A program made the translations under genes and the position numbers. A DNA stretch of 64,000 nucleotides from Fertoeibacter niger (GTDB lineage: Bacteria; Pseudomonadota; Alphaproteobacteria; Rhodobacterales; Rhodobacteraceae). The notes under the pieces are model-generated. The model was not told where the DNA came from. It did no database searches and saw only the letters and a list, made by a program, of their open reading frames with translations. Of this stretch, positions 8,112 through 17,140 are shown piece by piece (positions within the stretch are counted from its first letter, which is position 1; every line of letters starts with the position of its first letter). The stretch spans positions 95,112-159,111 of the forward strand of contig NZ_WHUT02000010.1 in the NCBI RefSeq assembly GCF_009380135.2, read 5' to 3'.

Positions 8112-9656
8112 ATGATGCTTTCCGATCCTGTTGATCTTTCGGCTGACCTTGGCAAGCTGACCATCGCCAAGGTGCAAAGGGCCTTTGCCGCCGGAACACT
8201 GACGGCCGAGGCGCTGACCCAGGCCTGCCTTGACCAGATCGCCGCGCAAAACCCGCGTATCAACGCCATCATCTTTGCCTGTGATGATGCCTTGTCAGTG
8301 GCCCGCGACATAGATCGCCGCCGGCAAGCCGGGGAAAAGCTGGGTCCGCTTGCCGGCATACCCGTGGTCGTCAAGGATACCGTCGATCTAGTCGGATATC
8401 CGACCACGGCGGGGTGGAGCCTGCTGTATTCCGGCACCGGGGGCATTGACCTTTTCCCCGAGCGCGATGCCCCGGTCGCCGCCCGGCTGAAGTCGGCCGG
8501 CGCGATCATCCTTGGAAAGACCAATGTCCCGAAACTGAGTTGGACCGGCACCCATGCCAATGACAGCTGGGCCGGTCCGACATTGAACGTGGTCCAGCCC
8601 GACCTTGTGCCGGGGGGGTCCAGCGCGGGGACGGCTGCCGCCGTGGCCGCCCATATGTGCCTTGCCGGTCTGGCCGAGGAAACGGGCGGGTCGATCCAGA
8701 ATCCGGCCTCGTCGCAGGCGCTTGTGGGCATCAAGCCGACCGTCGGACTTGTGCCGAACAGCGGCGTGGTTCCCCTGTCGGCCAATCGCGATGTGCTTGG
8801 CCCGATCGCGCGCTGTGTCGAGGATGCGGCGCTGTTTCTGGATGCCATTGCCGGCTTTACGACCGAAGACCCGAAGACGTTGGCCTCGGTCGGCCATATC
8901 CCCGAGGGCGGCTTTGCCGCGGGCCTGTCGCCCGACGCCCTTGTGGGGAAGCGGATCGGACTTTACGGTCCGGGCTGGCGCAAGGATCCGCTGTCGCCTG
9001 AGGCGGTCGAACTTTATGACCGCGCGAAGTCAGAACTTGTGGCTGCGGGCGCCATTCTTGTCGAAGATCCGTTTGCCGGAACCGGCTTTGCCGACCACCG
9101 CCAGATCACGCCGGGCACGCCCTTCTTTGACGGGCGCGGGCTTGAATCGCTGCCCTTTGACATGGGGGCCTATCTGCGCCGTCTTGGCCCCAAGGCGGCG
9201 CTCCAGACCTGGGCCGATTTTGTCCGTCTGGCCCAGGCTGAAGACCCGTTGGCCAAGGGCGCGATACTGGGTTATCTGCATGAACTGCCCGATTTCGCCG
9301 CCGTCTTGCAGAATCCGGACCTTCCCCCTGCGCTTTCGGAATTCACCGCGCTGAAAACCACCTATCTGCGTTTGGTCGAGGCTGTGTTCATCCGCCACCG
9401 GCTGGATGCGCTGGCCTATCCGCAGATGCTTGGTGCGCTGCCGGGCCTGCATTCGGGCGAGGCTATCCGCGAGACCACGGTGGGCGAGTTGAACATCGCA
9501 GGTCTGCCCGGCATCACGGTTCCGGCCGGCTACTATCGTTCTGGCGCGCCCTTTGGCCTGATCTTTGTCGGCCGTCTGTGGCAGGATGCCCGCTTGATCG
9601 GCCTTGCGCATGCCTATGAACAGGCAACCCTGCACCGCAAGCCGGCATTGGCCTGA
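8112..9656 (+). CDS. Amidase-signature family hydrolase
   Basis: This 514-residue amidase-signature enzyme releases ammonia from carboxamides or related C-N bonds. The Ser-cis-Ser-Lys triad is visible: Lys in PVVVKDTVD (about residue 92), the cis-Ser in PGGSSAGTAAA, and the nucleophilic Ser in ETGGSIQNPASS. A GVVPLSANRDVLGPIARCVED block follows. The usual Asp-Thr-Gly-Gly-Ser is Glu-Thr-Gly-Gly-Ser, a small deviation near the active site. No signal peptide is seen, so it should be cytosolic. It diverges from the amiC-amiR operon, which suggests that the imported compound is an amide hydrolysed here. The true substrate is unknown. Confidence 0.88.
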   Translation: MMLSDPVDLSADLGKLTIAKVQRAFAAGTLTAEALTQACLDQIAAQNPRINAIIFACDDALSVARDIDRRRQAGEKLGPLAGIPVVVKDTVDLVGYPTTAGWSLLYSGTGGIDLFPERDAPVAARLKSAGAIILGKTNVPKLSWTGTHANDSWAGPTLNVVQPDLVPGGSSAGTAAAVAAHMCLAGLAEETGGSIQNPASSQALVGIKPTVGLVPNSGVVPLSANRDVLGPIARCVEDAALFLDAIAGFTTEDPKTLASVGHIPEGGFAAGLSPDALVGKRIGLYGPGWRKDPLSPEAVELYDRAKSELVAAGAILVEDPFAGTGFADHRQITPGTPFFDGRGLESLPFDMGAYLRRLGPKAALQTWADFVRLAQAEDPLAKGAILGYLHELPDFAAVLQNPDLPPALSEFTALKTTYLRLVEAVFIRHRLDALAYPQMLGALPGLHSGEAIRETTVGELNIAGLPGITVPAGYYRSGAPFGLIFVGRLWQDARLIGLAHAYEQATLHRKPALA

Positions 9657-9664
9657 CCCCGTTG

Positions 9665-9688
9665 GGCCCGTCCGTATCAGGGCGGGTC
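9665..9688. terminator. Hairpin between convergent amidase and LysR genes
   Basis: GGCCCGTCC pairs with GGGCGGGTC (two wobble pairs) around a 6-base loop just after the amidase stop. It overlaps the end of the converging LysR gene. No T-run follows, so termination strength is uncertain. Confidence 0.35.
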
Positions 9689-10588
9689 CGCTTCCCCGGG
9701 GGCCAGAATTGCCGCAGCCTGTGCCATTTCCCCGGCCAGAAAGCTGATCACCGTCCGCTCGCGCCGCGTCTGGCGGGTATCGGCATGGCAGGTCAGCCAA
9801 TAGCTGCGCACAAGGCTGATGTTGGCTGGCAGCACCGGCACAAGACCGGCATCACGCCTGGCGAGGTAACAGGGCAGGACACAAAGCCCAAGCCCCTGCT
9901 GCACCGCCGTCAACTGATTGAAGATGCTTGAACTTTTGAACACGGGGCGCAAGGCGGGGTGCACCTCGTTCAGATAGTCAAGCCCGGGCGCAAAAAGCAT
10001 GTCCTCAATATAGCCCAGAAAGCGATGCGCGGGCAGATCGTCGCGCGACCGGATCACCGGATGACGGTCCAGATAGTCGCGCGCCGCATAGATGCGCAAT
10101 CGATAATCGGCCAGATGTTCCGAGAGATAGGCCCCCCGCCCAACCTGCCCCAGCGTGACAGTCAGATCCGCTTCGCGCCGCGACAGGGACAACACCTGTG
10201 TCATCGTGATCAGGTCAAGCGACAAGGACGGAAAGCGGTCGATAAAGCGCGGAAGGATCGTTTGGCTGAAGAAGGCCGAAAAACCTTCGGGCACGGCAAG
10301 ACGCAGTGTCCCGCTCAGCCCCTGCCCAACCGATTGGCCCGGCTGGACCCCGCCCGAAGCCTCTTCCATCCGCTCGGCCGCCTCGACCATGCGCCGCCCC
10401 GATGCGGTCAGCGCATAGCCGCGCGCGCTGCGTTCGAACAGCCGCTGGTGCAGCGCCGCTTCCAGCCTGTCGATCCGCCGGGCGACGGTGACATGCGATG
10501 CCCCCAGATGGCGCGCGGCCCCGGTCAACTGGCCATGGCGGGCCAATGCCAGGAAGTATTGCATGTCATCCCAATTGAACTGGCTCAT
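9677..10588 (-). CDS. LysR-family transcriptional regulator
   Basis: This regulator of about 303 residues has the LysR winged-helix DNA-binding domain at the N-terminus (WDDMQYFLALARHGQLTGAA, then the recognition helix HVTVARRIDRLE). A C-terminal LysR substrate-binding fold follows (LRLAVPEGFSAFF, VTLGQVGRGAYLSEHLADY, GLGLCVLPCYLARR). The open frame extends to 10624. ATGs at 10597 and 10588 are more likely starts because LysR proteins normally begin within about ten residues of the helix. It diverges from the GMC dehydrogenase gene starting at 10785, the most likely target. The inducer cannot be deduced. Confidence 0.88.
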   Translation of the reverse strand: MSQFNWDDMQYFLALARHGQLTGAARHLGASHVTVARRIDRLEAALHQRLFERSARGYALTASGRRMVEAAERMEEASGGVQPGQSVGQGLSGTLRLAVPEGFSAFFSQTILPRFIDRFPSLSLDLITMTQVLSLSRREADLTVTLGQVGRGAYLSEHLADYRLRIYAARDYLDRHPVIRSRDDLPAHRFLGYIEDMLFAPGLDYLNEVHPALRPVFKSSSIFNQLTAVQQGLGLCVLPCYLARRDAGLVPVLPANISLVRSYWLTCHADTRQTRRERTVISFLAGEMAQAAAILAPGEADPP

Positions 10589-10784
10589 GCTGTTCATTTT
10601 CGAACAGAGCCTGTCTGAAATCAATCCTTGAACTGCCTGGGAACCGGATTGATCTGCCGCTGTTTCCGCGCAATCGTGGGATCCGGATCAGCCCGCCCCT
10701 GCGGCCTGAACAGTTCCGAACAATATGCGCGGCACGGTCCGCTGTCTTCGGGCAGCGGGCGGAACCGGCAGCAGAAAGACCGCA

Positions 10785-12383
10785 ATGGACCACTACGACT
10801 ATATCGTGATCGGGGCCGGCAGCGCGGGCTGCGTCATGGCCAACCGTCTGTCGGCAAATCCCGCCAACCGCGTGCTGCTGCTTGAGGCGGGGGGCAAGGA
10901 CAATTACCACTGGATCCATATTCCGGTCGGGTATCTGTATTGCATCGACAATCCCCGCACCGACTGGCGGTTTCGCACCGAACCAGAGGCTGGGCTGAAC
11001 GGCCGCCAGCTGCTCTATCCGCGTGGGCGGGTGCTGGGCGGGTGTTCGTCAATCAACGGCATGATCTATATGCGCGGTCAGGCGCAGGACTATGATGAAT
11101 GGCGTCAGGCGGGCTGTGTCGGCTGGGGCTGGGATGACGTTCTGCCGCTGTTTCGCGCGCAAGAGGATTATCACCTGGGCGAAAGCCCGCTGCATGGGGC
11201 GGGGGGCGAATGGCGGGTGGAAAAGGCGCGCCTGCACTGGCAGGTGCTGGATGCCTTTCGCGATGCCGCGCTTGAGGCCGGGATCCCGCGCAACGACGAC
11301 TTCAACCGGGGTGACAACGAGGGTGCCGGTTACTTCGAGGTGAACCAGCGTTCTGGCATCCGCTGGAACACCTCCAAGGCCTTTCTGCGTCCGGCCCGCA
11401 AGCGGGCCAACCTGCATGTCCTGACCGATGCGCAAGCCCAGCGGCTGATCGTCGAGGGCGGCGAGGTGCGCGGCGTCACCTTCTTGCACAAGGGCCAACT
11501 GCGCCATGCCCGTGCGGCGGCCGAGACGGTGCTTTGCGCCGGGGCGATCGGGTCGCCGCATCTGCTTGAACTGTCGGGCATCGGGCATGGCCCTGCCCTG
11601 CGCGCGGCGGGAATAGACATGGTGGCCGAGGCACCGGGCGTGGGGGAAAACCTGCAAGACCACCTTCAGCTGCGCCTGATCTACAAGGTGCGCGGCGTGC
11701 CCACGCTGAACGAGCGGGCGTCGAGCCTGTGGGGCAAGGCGGCGATCGGGCTGGAATATCTGATGTCGCGGTCGGGCCCGATGTCGATGGCGCCAAGCCA
11801 GCTGGGAATCTTTACCCGGTCTGGGCCGGACAAGACGCGCGCCGATCTGCAATGGCATGTGCAGCCGGTCAGTCTCGACAAGTTCGGGGATCCGATCCAC
11901 CGCTTTCCGGCCATCACGGCCAGCGTATGCAACCTGCGCCCGGAAAGCCGCGGGTCGATCCATGCCACATCGGCGGATTTCCGCATCGCGCCCGCGATCC
12001 GCCCGAACTACCTGAGCAGCGCAGCCGATCAGGATGTGGCCGTGCGCTCGATCCGGCTGACCCGCCAGATCGCCAGCCAGAAGGCCTTTGCCCGCTATCA
12101 CCCGGAAGAATTCCGCCCCGGTCCCACCCTGCTCGGCACAAAAGACCTGATCCGCGCGGCGGGCGACATCGGCACCACGATCTTTCACCCGGTCGGCACC
12201 TGCCGGATGGGTGCCGATCCGGGCGCGGTGGTCGATCCAAGGCTGCGGTTGCGGTCGCTGGGGCGGTTGCGGATTGCCGATGCCTCGATCATGCCGACGA
12301 TCCCCAGCGGCAACACCAATTCCCCTACGCTGATGATCGCCGAAAAGGCCGCGCGGATGATCATCGAAGACGCCACGGCCTGA
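10785..12383 (+). CDS. GMC-family FAD-dependent alcohol/choline dehydrogenase
   Basis: This 532-residue glucose-methanol-choline oxidoreductase opens with the FAD-binding motif IGAGSAGCVMANRLS. It has the family signature GRVLGGCSSINGMIYMRG and the C-terminal active-site blocks FHPVGTCRMG (catalytic His) and SGNTNSPTLMIAEKAARMI. GMC enzymes of this size oxidise an alcohol to an aldehyde and pass electrons to a quinone or other acceptor. The substrate is open (long-chain alcohol, choline-like or polyol). The upstream frame was trimmed to the ATG at 10785 because the FAD motif normally begins within ten residues. It diverges from the LysR gene and is convergent with the second GMC gene. Confidence 0.88.
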   Translation: MDHYDYIVIGAGSAGCVMANRLSANPANRVLLLEAGGKDNYHWIHIPVGYLYCIDNPRTDWRFRTEPEAGLNGRQLLYPRGRVLGGCSSINGMIYMRGQAQDYDEWRQAGCVGWGWDDVLPLFRAQEDYHLGESPLHGAGGEWRVEKARLHWQVLDAFRDAALEAGIPRNDDFNRGDNEGAGYFEVNQRSGIRWNTSKAFLRPARKRANLHVLTDAQAQRLIVEGGEVRGVTFLHKGQLRHARAAAETVLCAGAIGSPHLLELSGIGHGPALRAAGIDMVAEAPGVGENLQDHLQLRLIYKVRGVPTLNERASSLWGKAAIGLEYLMSRSGPMSMAPSQLGIFTRSGPDKTRADLQWHVQPVSLDKFGDPIHRFPAITASVCNLRPESRGSIHATSADFRIAPAIRPNYLSSAADQDVAVRSIRLTRQIASQKAFARYHPEEFRPGPTLLGTKDLIRAAGDIGTTIFHPVGTCRMGADPGAVVDPRLRLRSLGRLRIADASIMPTIPSGNTNSPTLMIAEKAARMIIEDATA

Positions 12384-12761
12384 ATGGGCGGCGTCCCGAT
12401 CCGCCACGCGGCTGTGCAGGACAGGTGACGCTGAACCGTCCGGCAAAGGTGGCTGCCCTGACCCCCGCGACGCGCAAAGCGAACAGCGCAGGGCTTGCGG
12501 AACGGGGCGCTTGCCTTGCGGTGGCCCCGGTCGTCATCGTCTCTGCCGATGCGCGCGGCCTTTGCGCGGACGGGTATGGGGGGGGCGGGCGTGGTGGGCG
12601 CATGCGCCTGGCTGCCGGTGCATGCATCCGGCACGCGCGCAGCCTGATCGTCGAAAGATCATGGGCGTTGGGCTTCTGCCAGTTCAAAAATGTCTTGCCG
12701 CATGCCGGGAGTTTTGGGGCAAATGCGCAGCCGGAAACCCGCGCGGGCATGCAAGAGCGCC
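12384..12761. other. Intergenic region between two convergent GMC genes
   Basis: These 378 bases lie between two converging dehydrogenase genes. Open frames here on both strands have low-complexity, Arg/Pro-rich translations that look like out-of-frame GC-rich DNA. I see no RNA gene, repeat or convincing terminator with a T-run. Confidence 0.5.
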
Positions 12762-14336
12762 TCAACAGGGCTGTGACAGGATCAGCAAGGCCGCGCGCGC
12801 GGCCAAGGCCATTGTCGGCGCGTTGGTGTTGGCCGCAGGGATCAAGGGGATGGCAGATGCATCTGCGATTCGAAGGCCCTGCACGCCGCGCACCCGCAGC
12901 GCCGCATCTGTCACCTGCCCCATCGCGCAGGTTCCGACCGGGTGGTAATTTGTCTTCACTGTCGCGCGGATATGCCGGTCAATCGCCTCGGCCGAAGTGT
13001 CGCGGGGCATCAGGCCAGCCGTCACCATCCCGGCCAACGGTTCCATCGCCAGAATGCTCCGTGCCGCCGCGATCCCGTCGCGCATTGCCTGAAAGTCGGC
13101 TGGATCACGCAGGAAACCCGGATCGACCAGCGGCAGGCCTTCTGGGTCGCCCGGGTTCAGCGAAACCTGACCACGCGACCGGGGCCGCGCCAGACAAGGC
13201 GTCAGCGTCAGACCCCAGGTGGGGTCGATGCCGCTGACGGTGCGGTCCAGATAGACCGTCGGCACGCAGTAAAGCTGGATCAGCGGGCGCGGGTCGTCGC
13301 CCATCGGCAGGAAAGCGCAGGCCTCGACGCCGGTGGATGTCACCGGGCCACCGCGCGTCAGCAGGTAGCGCAGGCCGTGGCGCAGCATGGCCAGCCCGCG
13401 ATCCTGGCCGAAGTAACCCAGGCCCCGGCGCAGGGCGCTGATCACCGGCACTTCGCAATGGTCCTGCAAATTCTGCCCGACGCCCGCAAGATCGGCCACA
13501 AGCGGAATGCCTGCCAAATGCAGTTGCGCCTGCGGCCCAAGGCCCGAGCGCAGCATCAGGTGCGGTGTGGCCAGAGCGCCGGCTGTCAGCACCACCTCGC
13601 GCGCAGCATAGGCCCGGCGGGTCTGGCGCCCTTCGGTGTAATCCACCCCCACCACCCGGTCGCCCCGCATCACCAGCCGTGTCACCCGCGCGCCGCTGAC
13701 CAGCCGCAGCAGCGGATTGCCACGCAGGGGCGCCAGAAAGGCCCGTGCCGCCGAACTGCGCTGCCGCGCCCGCCCGTCGATGGTATGTTGCATCCGCCCG
13801 GCACCGGCCTGCGCGGCGCCGTTGAAATCCTCGTTCAACGGGATGCCCAAGGCAGCGCAACTGTCCAGGAACGCCGCCGTGACCGGGTTCATGTGCCCCA
13901 GATGCGACACTTTCAGCGGACCATCGCGGCCATGGAACAAGCCCCCCAGATCGGCATTGCCCTCCATCGCGGTGAAATGCGGCAGCATCGCCGCATAGCC
14001 CCAACCCGGATCGCCGGTCAGCGCCGCCCATGTGTCGTAATCCTCGGGCTGGCCGCGCAGATACACCATGGCATTGATCGCAGACCCGCCGCCCAACAGC
14101 CGCCCCTGTGGGATGATCATGCTGCGCCCGTCAAGCTGGGGCTGCGGCACCGTCGGATAGTATTTCAGGAACCGTTCCGAGTTCAGGAACTTCATGTATC
14201 CGGCGGGCAGGTCCAGCAGCGGATGGCCGCGCGCCGGGCCCTCTTCCAGCACCAGAACCTCAGCCCCCGCCTGCACAAGCCGCGCGGCTATCACGCAACC
14301 CGCCGAACCTCCGCCGACAATGATGTAGTCAGCCAT
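12762..14336 (-). CDS. GMC-family FAD-dependent dehydrogenase of the polyol operon
   Basis: This 524-residue GMC oxidoreductase begins directly at the FAD-binding fold (IIVGGGSAGCVIAARLVQAG). It has the signature GRLLGGGSAINAMVYLRGQ and the active-site blocks YHPVGTCAMGQV and PAANTNAPTMALAARAA. It is the last gene of the leftward polyol operon and overlaps the preceding 110-residue gene by 8 bases. Membrane-bound GMC sugar-alcohol dehydrogenases often work with a small partner subunit, which might be that neighbour. No signal peptide is seen. Oxidation of a polyol or its product is inferred from context. Confidence 0.86.
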   Translation of the reverse strand: MADYIIVGGGSAGCVIAARLVQAGAEVLVLEEGPARGHPLLDLPAGYMKFLNSERFLKYYPTVPQPQLDGRSMIIPQGRLLGGGSAINAMVYLRGQPEDYDTWAALTGDPGWGYAAMLPHFTAMEGNADLGGLFHGRDGPLKVSHLGHMNPVTAAFLDSCAALGIPLNEDFNGAAQAGAGRMQHTIDGRARQRSSAARAFLAPLRGNPLLRLVSGARVTRLVMRGDRVVGVDYTEGRQTRRAYAAREVVLTAGALATPHLMLRSGLGPQAQLHLAGIPLVADLAGVGQNLQDHCEVPVISALRRGLGYFGQDRGLAMLRHGLRYLLTRGGPVTSTGVEACAFLPMGDDPRPLIQLYCVPTVYLDRTVSGIDPTWGLTLTPCLARPRSRGQVSLNPGDPEGLPLVDPGFLRDPADFQAMRDGIAAARSILAMEPLAGMVTAGLMPRDTSAEAIDRHIRATVKTNYHPVGTCAMGQVTDAALRVRGVQGLRIADASAIPLIPAANTNAPTMALAARAALLILSQPC

Positions 14337-14661
14337 CGTTGCCCCCGAACACCGCCCGCGCCAGCTGGTCCTGCGGTGCGCCGGTCACGGCCAGCGTCAA
14401 CAACGGCCGCGCCGGACCGCAAAGCGCCCGCACCGCAGCGGGAGGGGCCTTTGGCAAGCGGGTCTTGTTGAGAAAAAGGGCCGAGACCACCAGATCAAGC
14501 GCGGCACGGTCAGGCCAGGCGGTGACCTGCTCGTCACGCAACACGCGCCACAACACAGCCGCAAGCAAAGGATCGCGCAGCGCCTGCGCCACGGTCTGCG
14601 CTCCAGCGGCGCGCCCCGGAAGGGCCAGCACCCCGGCTGCAAGCGTTGCCATTTCAACCAT
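14329..14661 (-). CDS. Small protein coupled to xylulokinase and GMC dehydrogenase genes (unrecognised)
   Basis: This predicted 110-residue protein starts at the ATG at 14659-14661. It overlaps the xylulokinase stop by 8 bases at its start and the GMC start by 8 bases at its end, which argues strongly for a real, translationally coupled gene. The sequence is helix-rich (an AGAQTVAQALRDPLLAAVLWR stretch, then ALDLVVSALFLNKTRL) with no Cys cluster, signal peptide or clear membrane segment. I do not recognise the family. Its position suggests an accessory or small subunit of the GMC dehydrogenase, but that is inference. The longer upstream open frame overlaps xylulokinase and is probably not translated. 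Confidence 0.65.
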   Translation of the reverse strand: MVEMATLAAGVLALPGRAAGAQTVAQALRDPLLAAVLWRVLRDEQVTAWPDRAALDLVVSALFLNKTRLPKAPPAAVRALCGPARPLLTLAVTGAPQDQLARAVFGGNDG

Positions 14662-16099
14662 CCTGCAATGCCCGATACAGCCTGCGGAACCGCCCGCGCC
14701 GGGCGGCATAGGCGTCAGCCAGCGCAGGGTCGGGCCGCACTTCGGCGCGCAATGCCGGCGCCGCAAAATCGGCGGCGTCAAACTGCGGCGACAGGCAGGC
14801 GCGCGCCAGCTTTGCCGCACCATAGGCGGCGCCGAAATCGCCGGTCTCGGGGATCAGCAGCGTCAGCCCTGTCGCCGCCGCGATGATGCGCAGCCAGCTG
14901 GCCGACCGCGCCCCGCCGCCCACCGCATAAACCGCCCCCACCGGCAGCCCTGTGCGGGCCAGCGCGTCATGGCAATCTGCAAAGGCAAAGCCCACGCCTT
15001 CCATCACGGCCTGCACCAGTGCGGCCTTGTCGGTGCCCGCCGCCAGGCCCACAAAGGCACCACGCGCGAGGGGGTCATTGTGCGGCGTCCGTTCGCCCGA
15101 CAGATAGGGCAGAAAGGTTGTCTCGGACGGCTGAGACACATCCAAAGGCACCATCGCGGCCAGATCAGGCGGTGTGCCCCCCAACTGCCGCGCCAGCCAG
15201 GTCAGGCTGTCCACGGCCGACAGCGTGACGGCCATCTGGTGCCAGCGCGCGGGCACGGCATGGCAGAAGGCATGCACCGCCTCGTCCGTGTTGGGGGCAA
15301 ACCGTTCGGTCGCGGTGAAGAGAACGCCCGATGTCCCAAGGCTCAGAAAGCCTGCCCCCGGCTCCAGCAGGCCCATGCCGCAGGCGGTGGCCGCATTGTC
15401 GCCGCCGCCGCCCGCCACCGGAACCCGCGCCACGCCCCAGTCTGCGGCAATCTCGGCGCGCAGAAGGCCGGATTGCGCCGTGCCCTCGATCACATCGGGC
15501 ATCTGGTCGCGTGTCAGGCCGGTGGCGGCCAGCAGCGCATCCGACCAGCGACGCCCCCCCACGTCCAGCCACAGCGTCCCCGCCGCATCCGACATGTCGG
15601 TGGCATGCTGCCCGGTCAGCCACAGGCGGACATAATCCTTTGGCAACAGCACTTTGGCGATGCGGGCGAAGATCGCCGGTTCATGCCGTGCGACCCACAG
15701 CAGCTTGGGCGCGGTAAAGCCTGCCATCGCGATATTGCCGCCGATGCCGCGCACATCCACACGCGCCTCCAACGCGGCGCATTCCGCGCCGGATCGGCCA
15801 TCGTTCCACAGGATGCAGGGCCGCAGCGGGCGGTCATCTGCCCCCAGCAGCGTTGCACCATGCATCTGCCCAGACACCCCGACCGAGGCGAGCCGGGCGA
15901 ACGCTTCGGGATGCGCAGCGCGCAACCCTGCCACGGCGGCAGAGGTGGCAGCGATCCAGTCATCCGGATTCTGCTCTGACCAGCCGCTTCTGGGGCGGCT
16001 GACGGTCAGACCCGCATCCCGGCTGCCGATGACACTGGTGTCATCTGCCATCAGCAGCGCTTTCACCCCCGATGTGCCGATGTCTATTCCCAGATGCAC
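14654..16099 (-). CDS. xylB: Xylulokinase
   Basis: This 481-residue FGGY-family kinase phosphorylates D-xylulose with ATP to xylulose 5-phosphate, feeding the pentose phosphate pathway. The N-terminal phosphate motif is GIDIGTSGVKALL. The substrate region has VGVSGQMHGATLL and ILWNDGRSG. The catalytic Asp lies in GGGGDNAATACGMG, and the C-terminal nucleotide fold has YAVGGGARSASWLRI. Length is normal for XylB. It follows the xylitol dehydrogenase gene by 3 bases. The adjacent xylitol-type and arabitol/threitol-type dehydrogenases would supply its ketose substrate. Confidence 0.93.
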   Translation of the reverse strand: MHLGIDIGTSGVKALLMADDTSVIGSRDAGLTVSRPRSGWSEQNPDDWIAATSAAVAGLRAAHPEAFARLASVGVSGQMHGATLLGADDRPLRPCILWNDGRSGAECAALEARVDVRGIGGNIAMAGFTAPKLLWVARHEPAIFARIAKVLLPKDYVRLWLTGQHATDMSDAAGTLWLDVGGRRWSDALLAATGLTRDQMPDVIEGTAQSGLLRAEIAADWGVARVPVAGGGGDNAATACGMGLLEPGAGFLSLGTSGVLFTATERFAPNTDEAVHAFCHAVPARWHQMAVTLSAVDSLTWLARQLGGTPPDLAAMVPLDVSQPSETTFLPYLSGERTPHNDPLARGAFVGLAAGTDKAALVQAVMEGVGFAFADCHDALARTGLPVGAVYAVGGGARSASWLRIIAAATGLTLLIPETGDFGAAYGAAKLARACLSPQFDAADFAAPALRAEVRPDPALADAYAARRGRFRRLYRALQDG

Positions 16100-16102
16100 C
16101 GA

Positions 16103-17140
16103 TCAGCCCCGCATGGCGATCTGGATCTTCACATCCGTCGGCCGCGCCTCGACCGCGCGGTCAAAGGCAGCGATGGCATCGGCAAAGGGCAGGGTGGCCG
16201 AGATCAGCGGTTTCAGATCCACCTTGCCCGACCCCATCAGCGCGATTGCCCTGTCATAGACATTGGCATAGCGGAACACGGTTTCCACCCGCGCCTCGCG
16301 CGCCTGCAGGCCGACGATGTCAAACGGCACCGGATCAACCGGCATGCCGACCAGAACAACCGTGCCCCCCGGCGCCACGATCTGCGGCAGGTCCAGAATG
16401 GCCCGCGCGGCGCCGGAACATTCGAACACCACATCCGCACCCCAACCTGCCGTCTCTGCCATCACCACATCGCGCAGCGACTGCGCGCCGAGATTGACGG
16501 GCAGGATGCCCGGATAGGCGGCGATGATGTCCAGCTTGGGCTGCGCCAGATCCGAGATGATGACCCGCGCACAGCCGCCCGCCAGCGCCGCCAGCGCCAC
16601 CATCATGCCGATGGGCCCCGCCCCCGTCACCACCGCCACATCACCCGGCCTGATCCTGGCACGCAGCGCCGCCTGCATGCCGATGGCAAAGGGTTCCACC
16701 ATTGCGCCCTCGGCAAAGCTGACGTTTTCGGGCAGCTTGTAGGTGTGGGCGGCCGGATGCACCACCTCGGGTGCCAGACAGCCATGGATCGGCGGCGTCG
16801 CCCAGAAGCGAACGGCGGGATCGACGTTGTAGATGCCCAGCCTGGTCGCCTTGGAATTCGGGTCGGGGATGCCCGGCTCCATGCAGACCCGGTCGCCGGG
16901 GGCCAGATGGGTGACGGCCGAACCGACGGCGATTACCTCGCCCGCCGCCTCGTGGCCCAACACCATCGGGGCGTTGACCACGAAGGGGCCGATCTTGCCA
17001 TGGGTGTAATAATGCACATCCGATCCGCAGACCCCCACGGTATCGACCGCAACCTTCACGTCATGCGGGCCCACCGTCGTCGGCAGATCAATATCACGCA
17101 GGGCGAGGATGCCCTTCCGCTCCAGCACCAGCGCCTTCAT
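16103..17140 (-). CDS. Xylitol/sorbitol dehydrogenase-type zinc alcohol dehydrogenase
   Basis: This 345-residue medium-chain dehydrogenase should oxidise a polyol such as xylitol to its ketose with NAD+. Catalytic-zinc ligands are the Cys in [11 protein letters not shown] and the His-Glu in LGHEAAGEV, with a further Glu in AMVEPFAIG. The cofactor motif is [13 protein letters not shown]. The four-Cys structural-zinc loop is absent: the region around residues 95-125 has only one Cys, as in animal-type sorbitol dehydrogenases. The chosen ATG (17138-17140) overlaps the preceding dehydrogenase gene by 4 bases. Xylulokinase just downstream supports D-xylulose as product. Confidence 0.87.
   Translation of the reverse strand: MKALVLERKGILALRDIDLPTTVGPHDVKVAVDTVGVCGSDVHYYTHGKIGPFVVNAPMVLGHEAAGEVIAVGSAVTHLAPGDRVCMEPGIPDPNSKATRLGIYNVDPAVRFWATPPIHGCLAPEVVHPAAHTYKLPENVSFAEGAMVEPFAIGMQAALRARIRPGDVAVVTGAGPIGMMVALAALAGGCARVIISDLAQPKLDIIAAYPGILPVNLGAQSLRDVVMAETAGWGADVVFECSGAARAILDLPQIVAPGGTVVLVGMPVDPVPFDIVGLQAREARVETVFRYANVYDRAIALMGSGKVDLKPLISATLPFADAIAAFDRAVEARPTDVKIQIAMRG

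Noticed and set aside
12361..12765. Minus-strand frame of 134 codons between the two GMC genes
   Set aside because: Its Arg/Pro/Ala-rich translation without secondary-structure pattern and its overlap with both neighbours indicate a shadow frame.
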